DNA of 64,000 bases from Gnetum montanum. Taxonomy: Eukaryota > Streptophyta > Gnetopsida > Gnetales > Gnetaceae. A program made the translations under genes and the position numbers. Positions 43,815 to 55,150 of this stretch are shown piece by piece. The stretch is from positions 29,062 to 93,061 of the forward strand of contig MNCI01000270.1 in the NCBI GenBank assembly GCA_015680685.1, in the 5' to 3' direction. Positions within the stretch are counted from its first letter, which is position 1. Each line of letters opens with the position of its first letter. The notes beneath the pieces are model-generated. The model was not told where the DNA came from. It made no database searches and worked only from the letters and a program-made list of their open reading frames with translations.

Positions 43815-46800
43815 GCGATGTTGCATAGTCATAAAAGCAACCACCTCTTGGAATTCCTTGTACTTATCTTCACTTTTCTATCTATCCTTAGGTGGCAAAG
43901 TTTGAGTCCTATCTAGGTGGAACTTAGTTGTAGTAGCCCAAACATGATGACGCAAAGTGGTCCCCGCAACATTCTTGTTGATACCCATCACCACATAAGG
44001 ACATCACCCTTTCCTAAACCAGCAGCAATCATCAGACTCATGAGCAACGTCTAGCCTACTCTACATCTGTTGTTTGTTCTTTGAGGAGGGCTCAAACCTG
44101 CTACTCCTCGTCCTCCTCAGCCAACTTCCTCTCCTACTCTTCCCTGACCAAATACTCCCAAATCTATCTCCACAGCTGATCTTCCAACTCATTCCTCATG
44201 ACAACTTCCCACAATTCTCTCTGTCTTTTTTCTTCCTTACCCTCTTCCCTACAACACTAGCTTTCCTCCATTGCCCTAGTTTGGTCTTGCTGGTCCCGCT
44301 TAGGAAGCTCTGCCTCCCACTTCGCATGCCCCTCCCTTCACACCCTAGCTTTGATTTCAATCATTATCCTGCAAAGCTCTTCATTAAACTTGACCTACAA
44401 CTCCTAATCCAAGGCTTCTTGAACTAATAGAATTTGCTCTCCCACCTCTAGAGGCTAAGTCGTAGCAAAGGTAGACCCCTCCCCTGATCGCACCACGTCT
44501 ACCTGCAGCATAGGGACTGAGGAAGAAGCCCCCTCAATGGGCCTACACCATTTGTAGACTACTGTGAAGGCAAGGGCCTAATGGACACCAGATCAACCGG
44601 CTGCACTACCCTCCAAAGAGCCAAGATCAAACCATAGTGCCTCCCCCGCCTTTCCCACTAGAGAGAGGCCAAGAAGAATTTAGGAATGCTAACCAATCTA
44701 TTGAACTACATGCATCTCAAAAACACAAAGTGAACACCTTGCAGTTTCCAAACATTCCTAGACTAGACAAAGTATCTGTCAACCAGCTCTATAGCCTCCT
44801 ACCAGAGTGGTGGGAGCTCCGACCTCAGAAACTAGCCACTAGCAGTCTTCAGAACTAGCCCCTTAAAGAAACCCTCCGCATCTTGCAGCCCCCATCCAGA
44901 TGGTAGCACCACCTCCCCCACCGCAAGCACTCCAAGGTATCCCACCAAATCGGTCTTCGAAGACTAATGCGCATTATCCCCCCTCCAACACTTGTAGAAG
45001 TTCACATCCACAAGATCCAAATCCACCACCAATAATGGTAGCAAGTCCTCCCATCCCATCTTGACAAGCAAAGCCCACATGTCCCTATTATTGCAAAATC
45101 CATCCACATCAAGCTCATGTGTCGAGGTTACCCCCATCATCGCAGTTGCTTCCTTCCATAGCCATTTGGCCAAGAGGGCTGTGAGTAGTATTGAAGGGAG
45201 CGGTGCAAAATCGTTGCATTTCTTGCATTCTAGATACATCACAACATCGTCATGGCAAGCAAGTCCTTGTGCGCCTATAGAATCAAGGGTTGTCAACTGC
45301 TTGTCCAACATTAGAAGCTTAGGGGCAGTGCACAAACAAGTGTTGCATGGTTTCAATGCATGCACTACAACAAGGGCAATTGTCCACATTAATAATCCCA
45401 TGAACCTTCAAGTAAGCACAAACAGGTAGTGCGCCCTGCATCAGAAGCCAAGAGAAACATTTAATTTTCCCTGGAAGTCGTCCCTTCTGCACAGGTCACT
45501 AGCTGTCCTCTGCAAGATATTGATAAGTTCATGCAGTTGGATCCCCATCATCCCCCCTTGAGTTATTTTGTAGGCATAGTTGCATAGGTTGCACCATATG
45601 TACGAGTCCCCACAGGCCACCACCCAAGGTTGGTATTTGTTAACCATGATGCATGCCCACTAAAGATGACACCTGTGGTCATGCATGAACCTTTCGATAA
45701 TTCTCTAGTACCATCAAAATGATGTCTTCAAACTTAAGGACCCCCAAACCCTCAACAAGCTTAGGTTTGGCCACCTTATCCTAGCAAACCAAGTGTAAGC
45801 ATTCTCCCCCTTTTTCCCCAGACCACATAATGCTCCATATAATTTGGTTGACTTTGTTGATGATGCCCACCGATGGTGCAGCAACAGAAGAAACATATCT
45901 AGTGATGGACAAAAGGACATATGTAACCAAGATGAGCTTACCTTTCCTTCTTAGAAAATGCATAGTCTAGTGACCCACCCAAGATTGGAGCTCCTGAATC
46001 AAACGGGTCCAAGTCACCACTCTACCCCAGGCAAACATGGAAACCCCAAATAAGAGTCCTAAACTGTACCCTACAAAATTCCAAGTTCCTAACAAACTTC
46101 TTGTTGGATAGACCCTTCAATATGAAAAAAGTGTATTGTAGATTTCCCTCGGTTTGACTACAGGCCAACCTTATTTGCCATCCTTTCCAGAGCCCTATTG
46201 ATGGCCAGGGCATGTGGTATGGTTGCCCTCGTCATAAGGATTCTATCATCAGCATAGTGTTCAATGATGCAAGTGACTCCCTCAATGTTCAAACCTCTGA
46301 TCCCCTCTTCCCTGCAATAAAATTTCATAGTATCCATCACAATGATAAAAAGATAAGGGGAGAAAGGATCACCATGACAAATCCCTCTAGCAAGGGAGGG
46401 GAACACCAAAAGCCTCCTGAACAAGTCAAAGGAGTAGGCTCCCTAGGCTTGAAGGTTCATACACAAGGCCACAAACTTCGGGTAGAGTCCCTTCATGAGC
46501 ATGATTTCTTGGAGAGTATTGCATTGAACAATATCATAGGCTTTAGCAGTATCAAGCTTAATTCATATACCATGGAACCTAGTTCATTGTATGGAGTACA
46601 TAGCTTTCTGAAGCAACAAGATCTGGTCTTGGATGAATCTCCCCTTACTAAAAACAACTTAGTGAAGGCCAACAAGATCCAGCATCAATGGCTGAAGTCT
46701 ATGAAAAAGGATTTTGGTGAAGAGCTAGAGCAGCATGCTACAGACCCCAATCAGTCTGTAGTGGGCTGGCAACGTTGGGTTGAACCTCCAAGTCAACCTC

Positions 46801-46900
46801 CAGCTATGTCTTTTTGCCTTGGGACACAAGGCCCAATGGACAGTCCACCTTGCTAGCATCTGGGGAAATTGGGAAAGGTCCTTCAACCATGGCACCCCCC
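43815..46900 (-). pseudogene. LINE copy H1 ORF2 remnant
   Basis: The RT region begins near 46900 with YRLIGVCSMLL, continues through SKGRFIQDQI and a broken palm, and keeps CHGDPFSPYLFIIVMD and HYADDRILM (YADD intact) in the frame 46158-46424. The thumb is broken (46022-46213). Zf-RVT-type sequence with Cys pairs lies near 45300-45480 but is decayed. The C-terminal extension includes a 145-codon open frame (44964-45401). The J-like module at 43815-43990 reads TTKFHLDRTQ, then EDKYKEFQEVVAFMT. Endonuclease and the RT front are absent. Confidence 0.75.
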
Positions 46901-47491
46901 TTTGTAATCTCTTCCAAGGGGGGTAAGGGACCCTCCCCTGACCATCGAAACCCAACTACCAAGAGGAAGGAGTCACCCCCAACCCTCGACCAAAAATCAC
47001 TGCCAAAAGTAGCCCATCCTTAATGTCCAATCCCAAGGATCTCGACAATCCTAGCAATCTCAATGATCCAAGCAAAATCAACGATCTCAATGACCCGAGC
47101 AGAGTCCTCCCTGAAACCCTCTGCAGATTCTACTCCTCAATTGGGTAACGCCCCCTCAGCTCAACCACAATTGTGTGTCCAGCAACCCCTTGTGCCTTCG
47201 ATCCCAAGGCCCCCACCCCTACAGGACCCGTACCTTGTTCCAACCCCCTGTACCCCTAGGCCCCTAGGCCCGCACCCTAAGCCAATCCCCTAGGCAGCCT
47301 ACCCTTCCTAGTCACAACCTTCCATCCTTCCCCCACTTTCTTCGGGCCTAGCGCTTTCTAACCTACCTTGCAATCTGCAGTCTAGTGTCCCACCTTACTG
47401 TATGTATCACAATGTTGAGCCCCATTGGGCTTCTTAGCCACCTAAGGTACTATGCCCATGTTTTCGTATTCGATTGTCACTCTCTCCGCAC

Positions 47492-48013
47492 CTAAGGGAG
47501 GTCAACAAGGACAACCTCCTTAACCAGTTCCACTAGTGACAACGACCTCCACACACAACATCTAGCAAAACCCATCCTTTTGAAGGAACCAATAACTTGG
47601 TCAAAGGAGATAAATTCCCCAAAGAACCCAAGTAGGGTTCTAAGAAATTCTGACATCCAAAGCTCCCACAAAATCCTAAAAACCTGGATCCACACAAGAG
47701 CCCTTAAAAACAAATTCAGGTCACAATACACAGCCGACCGTCAATGAGTCAGAGCCAAGCCCCACACTCCAAAGAACCAAGGGCCAGCCATTAAGACCCG
47801 ATCCCTATCCATTGTCGATTGAAAAACAAATAGAAAGAGACCCCCAGGAAGGCTACACACCTCCACAGGGCAAAAACCCCAATGTACTATGACCCACTTC
47901 TTAACTAGATCTAAGTTAGGGGATGCCCCTGCCGAAACGAACTTGCCAATAAGGCTCAACTCCACCGTCCTCAGGCCCTCACCGGAAGGAGCCTTCATAT
48001 GGAGCCGCATCAT
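47492..48013 (-). pseudogene. LINE copy H1 ORF1, DUF4283-like
   Basis: Two frames in the same order as in copy G: 47741-48013 reads VELSLIGKFVSAGASPNLD and LFLFVFQSTMDRDRVLMAGP then WFFG, and after a stop 47492-47731 reads ALVWIQVFRILWELW and GFARCCVWRSL. The DUF4283 signature (S-L-I-G-K-F ... L-F-x-F ... G-P-W-F) is clear. It is more diverged from G's ORF1 than the RT parts of G and H2 are from each other, so H1 is a separate subfamily. Confidence 0.8.
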
Positions 48014-48270
48014 GCCGTCAGCCCACAGCCATTCTTGAACACCCCCATCACCAAGGCGCCATGAGCCCCCACTTCGAGAATCTTCGATGCCCCACTACTA
48101 TCTCCCCTACCGACCCTCCCAACCCACCACCCACTCTGCAACCGCCATCCTTGCTAGCGCCATCCATCTGCCTGCTCCACGATTGCCATCTGCGATAGCA
48201 CTATCTGCCCTCCCACTACTCCCTGCATTCCTCACATTCCCACCCATCATTCCCTATTTTTCAACATACT

Positions 48271-50692
48271 CCAATAGGATCTGCATTTGATTACATTATG
48301 AAAATTGATTTTTGTACCTCGAATTATTGTTTGTCACATATGATGTGACTAAGGGTTTGTAGCTGGAAATTGAATTTGAAGATGATCAGGATTTTCTTTT
48401 TGTGGTGAACATTGAGAAATCAATTATTTCTGATTTTATTTTTACAGTTGTATCTACTTTTCCTGTTAATGCTTGCAATGTACATGACTGTTTGCATCAT
48501 TTACTGCACACCTTTAGTGGCAAAAATTGTTGTGTTGCAGATGACCATTTGAATCCAATGGTGGTGTTTTGATTCTTGGGACAACTGTGGTCTAAGATGT
48601 TTTGGTATATGTGGAATGTTGGATTTGAATCTACATTGATACATCATGAACTACCTATCTCCAATTATGTTGTTTGATGATTGGTTGTGCTTCTCTATTT
48701 ATTTCAGTGTACAATTGTGATAGTATGCATGATAATGTTAGGCACTAATGTAGGATAACTATTTTGTACGATGGATGATGATGGTGATCTCTTGTGGTAC
48801 ATTGATGATGAACATGATTTGATTAGGAACATTGCTAGCACCGAGGGAAAGACCAAGAGGTTACCTCAACGCTGCAATGAAGGATGCTCTCATCAAGGGC
48901 CACATTCCAAGGGAGAGGAAGATTGTATGCAAGGCAAATCTTTGATATTAGTGGCTTCAAAGGTTCAGAAGTTTGTAGCAGCCTAAACATTTGGCCCCTA
49001 ATTATTAATGAATAATAAATAAGTCTTGTAGGCACATTAAGGTTAGAGATTTGCAGCAGTTATGGTCTCTAGATTCCTAGAGAGCATTCATGATAACTTG
49101 ATACATGGTACACAAAGCTAGAACTACTAGACTCCAAATGGTTGTGGCTGTTCTAATGGTACTGGTGGGATGAGTGAATTGTTGATGTTTATGTGATATG
49201 TGACAAACTAGTTATAATGATCATTACGTCATGTTGGATCATGGTTATGCTTGTGTACTAAATTGTTTTGTGTAGGACATGTACCTCTATCTTGTGGCTC
49301 CCAACTCCACGGTTCTTTCTCCAAGTCGAGCAAGAAGTGATTATGGTTTATTTCCTAGTCAGTCACGGTGAAGTGACTTATCTTATTTTCAGGTGAAGCT
49401 AGAGCGCCCAACTCATCTATTGATGTACAGCATAAACAGTAATGCATTGGCTAGGCTGTAGATTAGAATGCTAGATTAATCTGTGGATTCGTTGGATTTG
49501 TATGTACCCTTTGATTGGTACTTACTATAATTTCTGTAATGTTGTATTTGTCTATCTTTGATGCAAGCTATTGTAGCTTTCTTGTTATTTACTTTTTGCA
49601 GGTGCCTGTGGATGAATTGGTTTTGGCTACCAGCACCTTATTGTCTTGTGTATATGCACTTTTGGATGGTTTGTGTGCCATTTTAGCAGTTTACTGTTAA
49701 TATGGCTTATAATAGTTTGATTAGCATACTGGTTACAATTTACTCCCTACCTATGATATTTTGATTTTAGTGGAATGACATGACTTAGAGATGTTTGTTA
49801 GATGTGCAATTTTGTACACCGCAAGCCTTGTGCTTTGTTCTGTTCGTGTTTTCACAAGCACTAAGGCACGATTTTTTTGTCATGGGGCTACCGCTATTGT
49901 ATCCTGTTTTCTATTTATGATATTCCTCCCCCATCAGTTATTGGCCGTTATGCTACTGCATTGTACCGATATGCACGCGAACTCTGATAGTGGACAAGTT
50001 AGAATCGCACCCATGGGTTAATGTACTATTTTTTATTATTTTCTTTTGTGCCCCATGGGAATGTTTGAGGCCAAAGAACTCAGTTACTGATTTTATATTT
50101 TTGTTATATCCCTTGGCCCTCTTTGGGATGTTAAAGGAAGCCCACTATCCTAACTCTTTGTTTTTTATTTTTATGCAGCATTGTAATTTCTTTTACATAA
50201 TTTCTCACTAGCCTAAGATAAGTTGCGGCGAGTTACACAACAGTTGCAAATGAATTCAATATTGTTCCACTTTATGCAAATGCAATGGCTTATTAACCAA
50301 TTTTCAGGTTGTTTTTTATAGGTTCTTGTGATTTGCTTCTTTTCTTTTCCTTTATATTTTGCATATCTTACCAACTTGATCCCAAGGAAATTAGACAACA
50401 AAAAACAATTTGGTTTGTTAGTTGCAATTTTAAACAATAAGGCCAATTCTAACATAAAATTGCAAAACAAGGAATTAAAAGACTGGCATTACTAACACTA
50501 TTTTAATTTCAATGTAGTTTAATATAAGAAACTAAAAGTGCTTTCAGGAAACAAAATTTATAAATTTTACATTAGCAAAAGTTTTTATGCAGTCAAAAAT
50601 ATTACATATTTAAAATTTAAGCATGTAATGTGGATGTATGTGATGTGATAAATAATTGATAAGATTATTCGTGACTTTAAAATTTGTCTTAC
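48271..50692. other. End of the 26.7 kb intron, nothing firm
   Basis: Intronic DNA of ordinary composition. Short forward frames exist (for example 48771-48986, starting MDDDGDLLWYIDDEHDLI, and 49515-49700) but carry no motif I know and no splice or element context. I see no LINE, LTR or SINE end here. Confidence 0.45.
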
Positions 50693-50775
50693 TGAGCTTG
50701 AAGCCTTGTTTCCCTTTCATCAGCAGTTACAATTTCTTCTCTAAGAGATTCTATTTCTGCTTGAAGTATGTTATT
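50693..50775 (-). CDS. PH-domain protein gene, exon 4 (coiled coil)
   Basis: The acceptor TTTTTAGCAG leads into 27 codons plus two bases, ending at the donor GTAAGA. The peptide NNILQAEIESLREEIVTADE then RETRLQA is a clear heptad coiled coil. The two-base overhang is completed by exon 5, which lies 26.7 kb away, and the joined frame continues the coiled coil (Q-L-E-H-L-D-E-L-L). That joined pattern is the main evidence that the giant intron is real. Confidence 0.9.
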
Positions 50776-50822
50776 CTGCTAAAAACAAAACCAATATGCT
50801 TAACCATGTTGCTCGTGCTTTA

Positions 50823-50863
50823 TGGTTAAGGATATAATACTTAATAATCATTGGTTCAAATCC
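50823..50863 (+). other. tRNA-like A and B boxes inside a 91-base intron
   Basis: TGGTTAAGG (50823-50831) fits an A box and GGTTCAAATCC (50853-50863) is a perfect B box, 30 bases apart. They occupy most of the intron between exons 3 and 4 (50776-50866). It could be a SINE head, a tRNA fragment or chance. Confidence 0.35.
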
Positions 50864-50866
50864 AAC

Positions 50867-50993
50867 CTGATCACCTTTAGGAGTGTCAGCTTTCCCTTTC
50901 TTGGTATCTAATCCCCATTGAACCCCAGAAGCACTGAACAGCCTTAAAAGGGAAGGTACCTTGTTGGTTTTTGATGGAACCGTACTTTGAGAA
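50867..50993 (-). CDS. PH-domain protein gene, exon 3
   Basis: The acceptor CACTGCAG is followed by one base that completes a Gly codon from exon 2 and by 42 codons ending at CAG/GTTGG. The peptide is basic and low in secondary structure: SQSTVPSKTNKVPSLLRLFS and GLDTKKGKADTPKGDQ. It looks like a linker between the N-terminal block and the coiled coil. Splice phases on both sides match. Confidence 0.85.
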
Positions 50994-51084
50994 CTGCAGT
51001 GCACAGAACGTTGAAAAATAAACAAGAATACAAGAATGTATATTCTATAGGCATCTCATAGTTTTATCTGCTAATAAAACAGAC

Positions 51085-51206
51085 CCTGAATATTTTGAAA
51101 GCCTTGATGTTCCAGGTGTGGCGTTCTTCAAAGGAAGAGGTGGCTTTGATTGCTTTCTTGTATTCTCATGCGTTAGGAATTCGTCAATAACCTGTCTTCT
51201 TGCATC
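51085..51206 (-). CDS. PH-domain protein gene, exon 2
   Basis: The acceptor ATTAG leads into 40 codons plus two bases; the donor is GTCTGT. The peptide is DARRQVIDEFLTHENTRKQS then a proline-rich PPLPLKNATPGTSRLS. Exon 1 joins in phase to give a Trp-I-L-F-Q-D-A-R-R run, a compact conserved-looking block. No disruptions. Confidence 0.85.
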
Positions 51207-51342
51207 CTAATGAACAGGAGCATAATCATCACGTGCAAAACATGCAAAACTTTTAATCTTAACATACAAAACATGCATAATGAGCAACAGGTATAAAATT
51301 ATTTCCCGAAAAAAATTTTAAGAACCAACCATAAAGCTGTAC

Positions 51343-51444
51343 CTGAAACAATATCCATTCTACATCACTCATTCCAAAACATGCTCTATGGCTTCTCTTT
51401 AAATTAAGTAGGGTTTTCCCCGTTACTTGCTCCCTTTCAAAAAT
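51343..51444 (-). CDS. PH-domain protein gene, exon 1 of those firmly seen
   Basis: The acceptor TTTGCAG and donor CAG/GTACAG flank exactly 34 codons: FEREQVTGKTLLNLKRSHRA then CFGMSDVEWILFQ. Only this frame is open. It must be preceded by at least one more coding exon since it has an acceptor and no start. It belongs to the same transcript as exons 2-7 by phase and close spacing (136-base intron). Family unknown to me beyond membership in a PH-domain protein. Confidence 0.8.
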
Positions 51445-51671
51445 CTGCAAACACTCTGTGCATAGTACTCTAAAGTTATATATATTTCATCCGAATATAT
51501 ATTTCTATATAAAACTTAAATTTATTATACTATAATATCATGTGACTTCTCAGTACATTATAAATCTAGAATGTAGATAACATCATACTTTTCATGACAA
51601 CATCGTCTGTTCTTTTCCTAGAATACCTCGTTGAACACTCAAATACAAATTAGGACTCTAGCAGCACTTAC

Positions 51672-51755
51672 CTGGCTGCACATAGCATATGACATAAATG
51701 TAAAAACCACCACCCATTTTTGAGGCCATCGTAATATCTTTATAGAAGTCGAAAG
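51672..51755 (-). CDS. Possible further upstream exon of the PH-domain gene
   Basis: A frame of 28 codons between an acceptor-like TATAG and a strong donor CAG/GTAAGT joins exon 1 in phase. It reads LSTSIKILRWPQKWVVVFTF then MSYAMCSQ. The open frame, exact phase and strong donor support it. Against it, the acceptor is weak, the peptide is hydrophobic and I do not recall a match. The rest of the 5' end is not found. Confidence 0.4.
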
Positions 51756-51759
51756 CTAT

Positions 51760-54700
51760 ACTCTGACCATAACTGCCACCAAAGTATTTAAATATACAAC
51801 ATGCAAGATTTCGACTTCTGAGATGGCATTCCCAAGCAATAGTTTTTGCAACCTTTTCTTATTGAGAGACGCCAGGATATTACATTACAACAAAGTGTAT
51901 ACATGATATATGATTACAGAAACAAGATGGATGATCTGCGAGTCACAATGCCTCTGAGCTGATTACTTCTGCAAAATTTCATATTCCTTAGTAATTCCAA
52001 GAAATTACAATATGCAATTTTAGTTTACTTTTTTTATATAACTGCATCATGTTAATTTTAAATATTTTATTTTAGATCAGGAAAGAAGTTAGCCACAATG
52101 GGCAAAAGGGCTTAAACAATGTTAAACCTGGTTACCCCTACCGTAACCCTAGTCTATATGTATAAAAGAAGGCTTCTAGCCATACCTATGACCACATTGC
52201 ACCATTTGCTGAAGTTTTATTCTAGCTCTACTGTCACAACCAAACTTTACTGGATTTTCACCTTAATGTTCATGGCAATGTTTGTGAGTCTTCTTTGTTA
52301 TAATGATCTGTGCGGATAGTGTTGATTTCTAGAATTAGCTATAATTTTATCACTATGATAGATTTAAAGTATTGTTAATGTGCTTGTATTGATGATTGGT
52401 TGAAAGACGGACTATTTTTCCTTGTGATAAACCTAGGTTATGCTAATTTGTGTTGTATTATTCAATGCAAAGTACTAAGTATATACTACTGATTGATTTA
52501 GCATATATTAATGGAATGAACAAAAGGAATGCTAAGTAGAAATGAAGCTGAAATGTTATAATATTTCTAAGGTTGCTACAATGCTTTTATTTTTTATGTA
52601 TTGTATGACCTATGTGCATTGAAATGATTTAAACTGATTAGAATGTTTCTATGTGAACTGTATGTGTGTGTATGTATATGTATCTGTATATCTATGTGTA
52701 TCAATGTGGGTATGTAATGTACTTGTTTCAGTGTGCATTCATATAAGTTTTGGATATCTTATCTCTAAAGGCTACTGTACAAATTCTAATTATTCAGCAA
52801 TCAAATTTAGAAAGAAAGAAGAAACAAAGACTTCCTTATGTTATGCTTAAAGGGCAGAAAGAGGTATGTTTTGTCATCAATCTTGAACCTTAGCTTTCAT
52901 CAATTTTTAAGGTTACTATTATATTTGTCTATACAAAAAATTGTTAAAAATTAAGTTGTTCTTATTGAGAATGTTCATGAATTTTCATAAACGAGAGTTG
53001 GGTCTGCTCAACCTTGCAGAGTGCCACATGAGGTAGCAAGGGTCGCTAGTAGATACACAAACACTAATTGAGGCAATGGTCTCTCCCCAAACTTGCAGAG
53101 CGCCACATGCAACAAGCAGCAAAGAAGGACTAATCCATCATTCACCATCTGAGGTCGTGGAGGTTCATGGGTGAATGGAAGGTACACTCAGGGCTTTTAA
53201 ATTCTTTCTTAGGGGATCTGGCTGGCCACCAGACATCAATAAGAGATGAGTGTTATGGATCAGCAATTGTTAAGTGAATGAACCGCTTGTCAAAATACCT
53301 GTTTTGTCATCTTACATTATAGTTGTTGGATTCACCTATACACATTGATTATGATGCATATGTGATGGGTCTTAATATGTAAACTATTGATGCAAGTCTA
53401 TTGTTTGTGAGTCAAGGACCTTGTTAGCTGTTTTTGGTTTAAACTTCATCTATGCGTCTACCTGTGGTTGTTGGTGGGCATAGGAAGTTAATCCTTCCTG
53501 AGATTATGTCTCACTCTTTCATTTATTCTTTTATTCTTTTACAATAGTAGATGAGTGGCAGGACCAGGATGCCCAGGTGCAAGAGGACATTGTTGTTGGG
53601 GAAAAGATTCAGCTATGATCAAGAAAGTTTCGCTTTTATCATTGAACTAGCTGTTCTTTTTTAGTTTCCTATAGGGAAATTTTGTTCTTTTAACAAATAC
53701 TGTTATCGTAGAGACTTATTTATTTGTTGAACTCTTGTAAATAGCCATGTGATGCAGCCGCACTGTTGATCGAACAGATATCAAGTATTAAAATTCAAAA
53801 CAACAGTAACATGTAATAAACTGCTTATTCATATGTCAATTCAGCATCTAGCTCTTTATCAGTTATCATCAGACCACTTCAATTTTAGTACAAAGAAACC
53901 TAAAACTCATCAATATTCAATCTAGGCAATAGGTCCTTGAGTTTCCTTGAAAAGAAAACGCTGCTGCAACCTCAGATCATTGATATTAAAACACAAACAG
54001 ACCAAAGTCACCTGTGACTGACTACGATTCACGATACATGATATCAAGGAGAAGAATTTAAGCATGCAAATTATAGATTAATGGCAAAAACCTTGGAAAA
54101 CTCGTTCAGACAATGAATTAGAAAAAGAAGATTCGAGATTAAAATTTAAACATAGGAAGATCTGAGTATAAATGTTGCAACAACTAGATTTAAACCTGAA
54201 AAAACTGCAACGTACTGTTAAGAATGATTAAAAGCCCAACTTTTGCAAGAATTGATACACACGCAGACAAATATAACCTCTTCCATCCATTTCATTAATG
54301 AATCTGAAAAGATTTAAAACTAGTATGGTTTCATATTATAAAAAAATCAATAAATTCCATAGGATTCAAGAGCACAAGATGGGCACAAAGCAAATACCTA
54401 CTTCCAAGATAAAAACCAAAGATAGCCAATCTGAAAGGATTCCTCACGTGGAATCAAATCAGGAGTTTTAGGCTTTGTTGATAGATCTCAAACAGCAGAA
54501 ACGCAATCTTAATAACAATTGCAATAACAGCAATTAACAACAAGCAAAAAAGAAAATATATATATGCTTTTATTTCTGAAAAAAATTACAATGATGCCTT
54601 TGTATTTGTAAATTATATGGGCAATGAAAAACTAGCAATAATATATGCATAAGATATTTCTCCTGCAGATGGGTCAAGTAGAATCAGTATATAATAGAAT

Positions 54701-54905
54701 GACAGCATGAAAATAGAATGGCTGGGTTTGCTGCACAGAGCTGAAAGGATATGCTTTTCTTTGAATCCCTCAAATCTGATCTTCCCTCTTAAACCTTGAA
54801 CATAAAACACATTGAGTTGGAAATAGAGAGTGAAGGGAATAGAAACAAAGGAATGAGAAAATACAAAAAGGGTTGTAGGCTGAACAAATTTTCCTTCCAA
54901 CCTAT
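51760..54905. other. Upstream flank or intron, nothing firm
   Basis: AT-rich DNA that should contain the first exon(s) and promoter of the PH-domain gene if they are near. I could not fix them. A TG-rich low-complexity patch lies at 52655-52720. A short forward frame at 53549-53616 (DEWQDQDAQVQEDIVVGEKI) preceded by an AG looks exon-like but stands alone. Confidence 0.4.
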
Positions 54906-54907
54906 AA

Positions 54908-55150
54908 ACATTTTTTTTTTTTTTTTTGGTGTAATGTTTGGGAAATATATATTAAAAAGAGTGGGGAGGTAACTCCCCAAAATCAGCGGGTACAAAACAG
55001 TAAACAAAAACCCAGGGAGAGAACCCCCTGAAAGCATCCCCAAAACACCCTGAACCTGAATCACCACCCTAACAACCCTCCCTTTGGCCCAAGGCCATAG
55101 CATTGTCCAAAGTTCAATAACAACACAGACCGAAATATTTCCCTAGTCCT
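54908..55150 (-). mobile_element. Short L1-like LINE 3' tail with A run
   Basis: A run of 20 T (54908-54928, an A tail on the minus strand) followed by the family-like end (RC: ttaatatatatttccc) and a hairpin ggggaggtaactcccc (54963-54978). The insertion is about 240 bases. The long clean A tail suggests it is younger than most copies here. Confidence 0.65.

Larger units (their letters stand above)
40556..48270 (-). mobile_element. L1-like LINE copy H1, interrupted by an LTR element
   Basis: The 3' part is 40556-40881 (tail RC: ttaatacaacttgaac then ttttatccaaaaaa; 3' UTR with a poly-C run). The LINE resumes at 43806 after the LTR element. Upstream are a J-like module (43815-43990), charged and post-zinc-finger regions, zf-RVT remnants, RT and ORF1 (47492-48013), then a C/G-rich leader to about 48270. 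Endonuclease and the front of RT are missing: RT sequence stops near 46.9 kb and ORF1-type sequence follows, so there is an internal deletion. Confidence 0.8.

Noticed and set aside
48771-48986. A forward frame starting MDDDGDLLWYIDDEHDLI
   Set aside because: Acidic and plausible-looking, but short, isolated in an intron and without any motif I know.
50823-50863. A functional tRNA gene
   Set aside because: A and B boxes are present, but I could not fold a full cloverleaf or find paired acceptor ends.
52653-52850. A frame rich in Val, Tyr and Cys
   Set aside because: Produced by a TG/TA-rich low-complexity tract; no other coding sign.
53549-53616. A short exon-like forward frame (DEWQDQDAQVQEDIVVGEKI) before a stop
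   Set aside because: An AG precedes it, but no neighbouring exon on the plus strand joins it; too little to call a gene.
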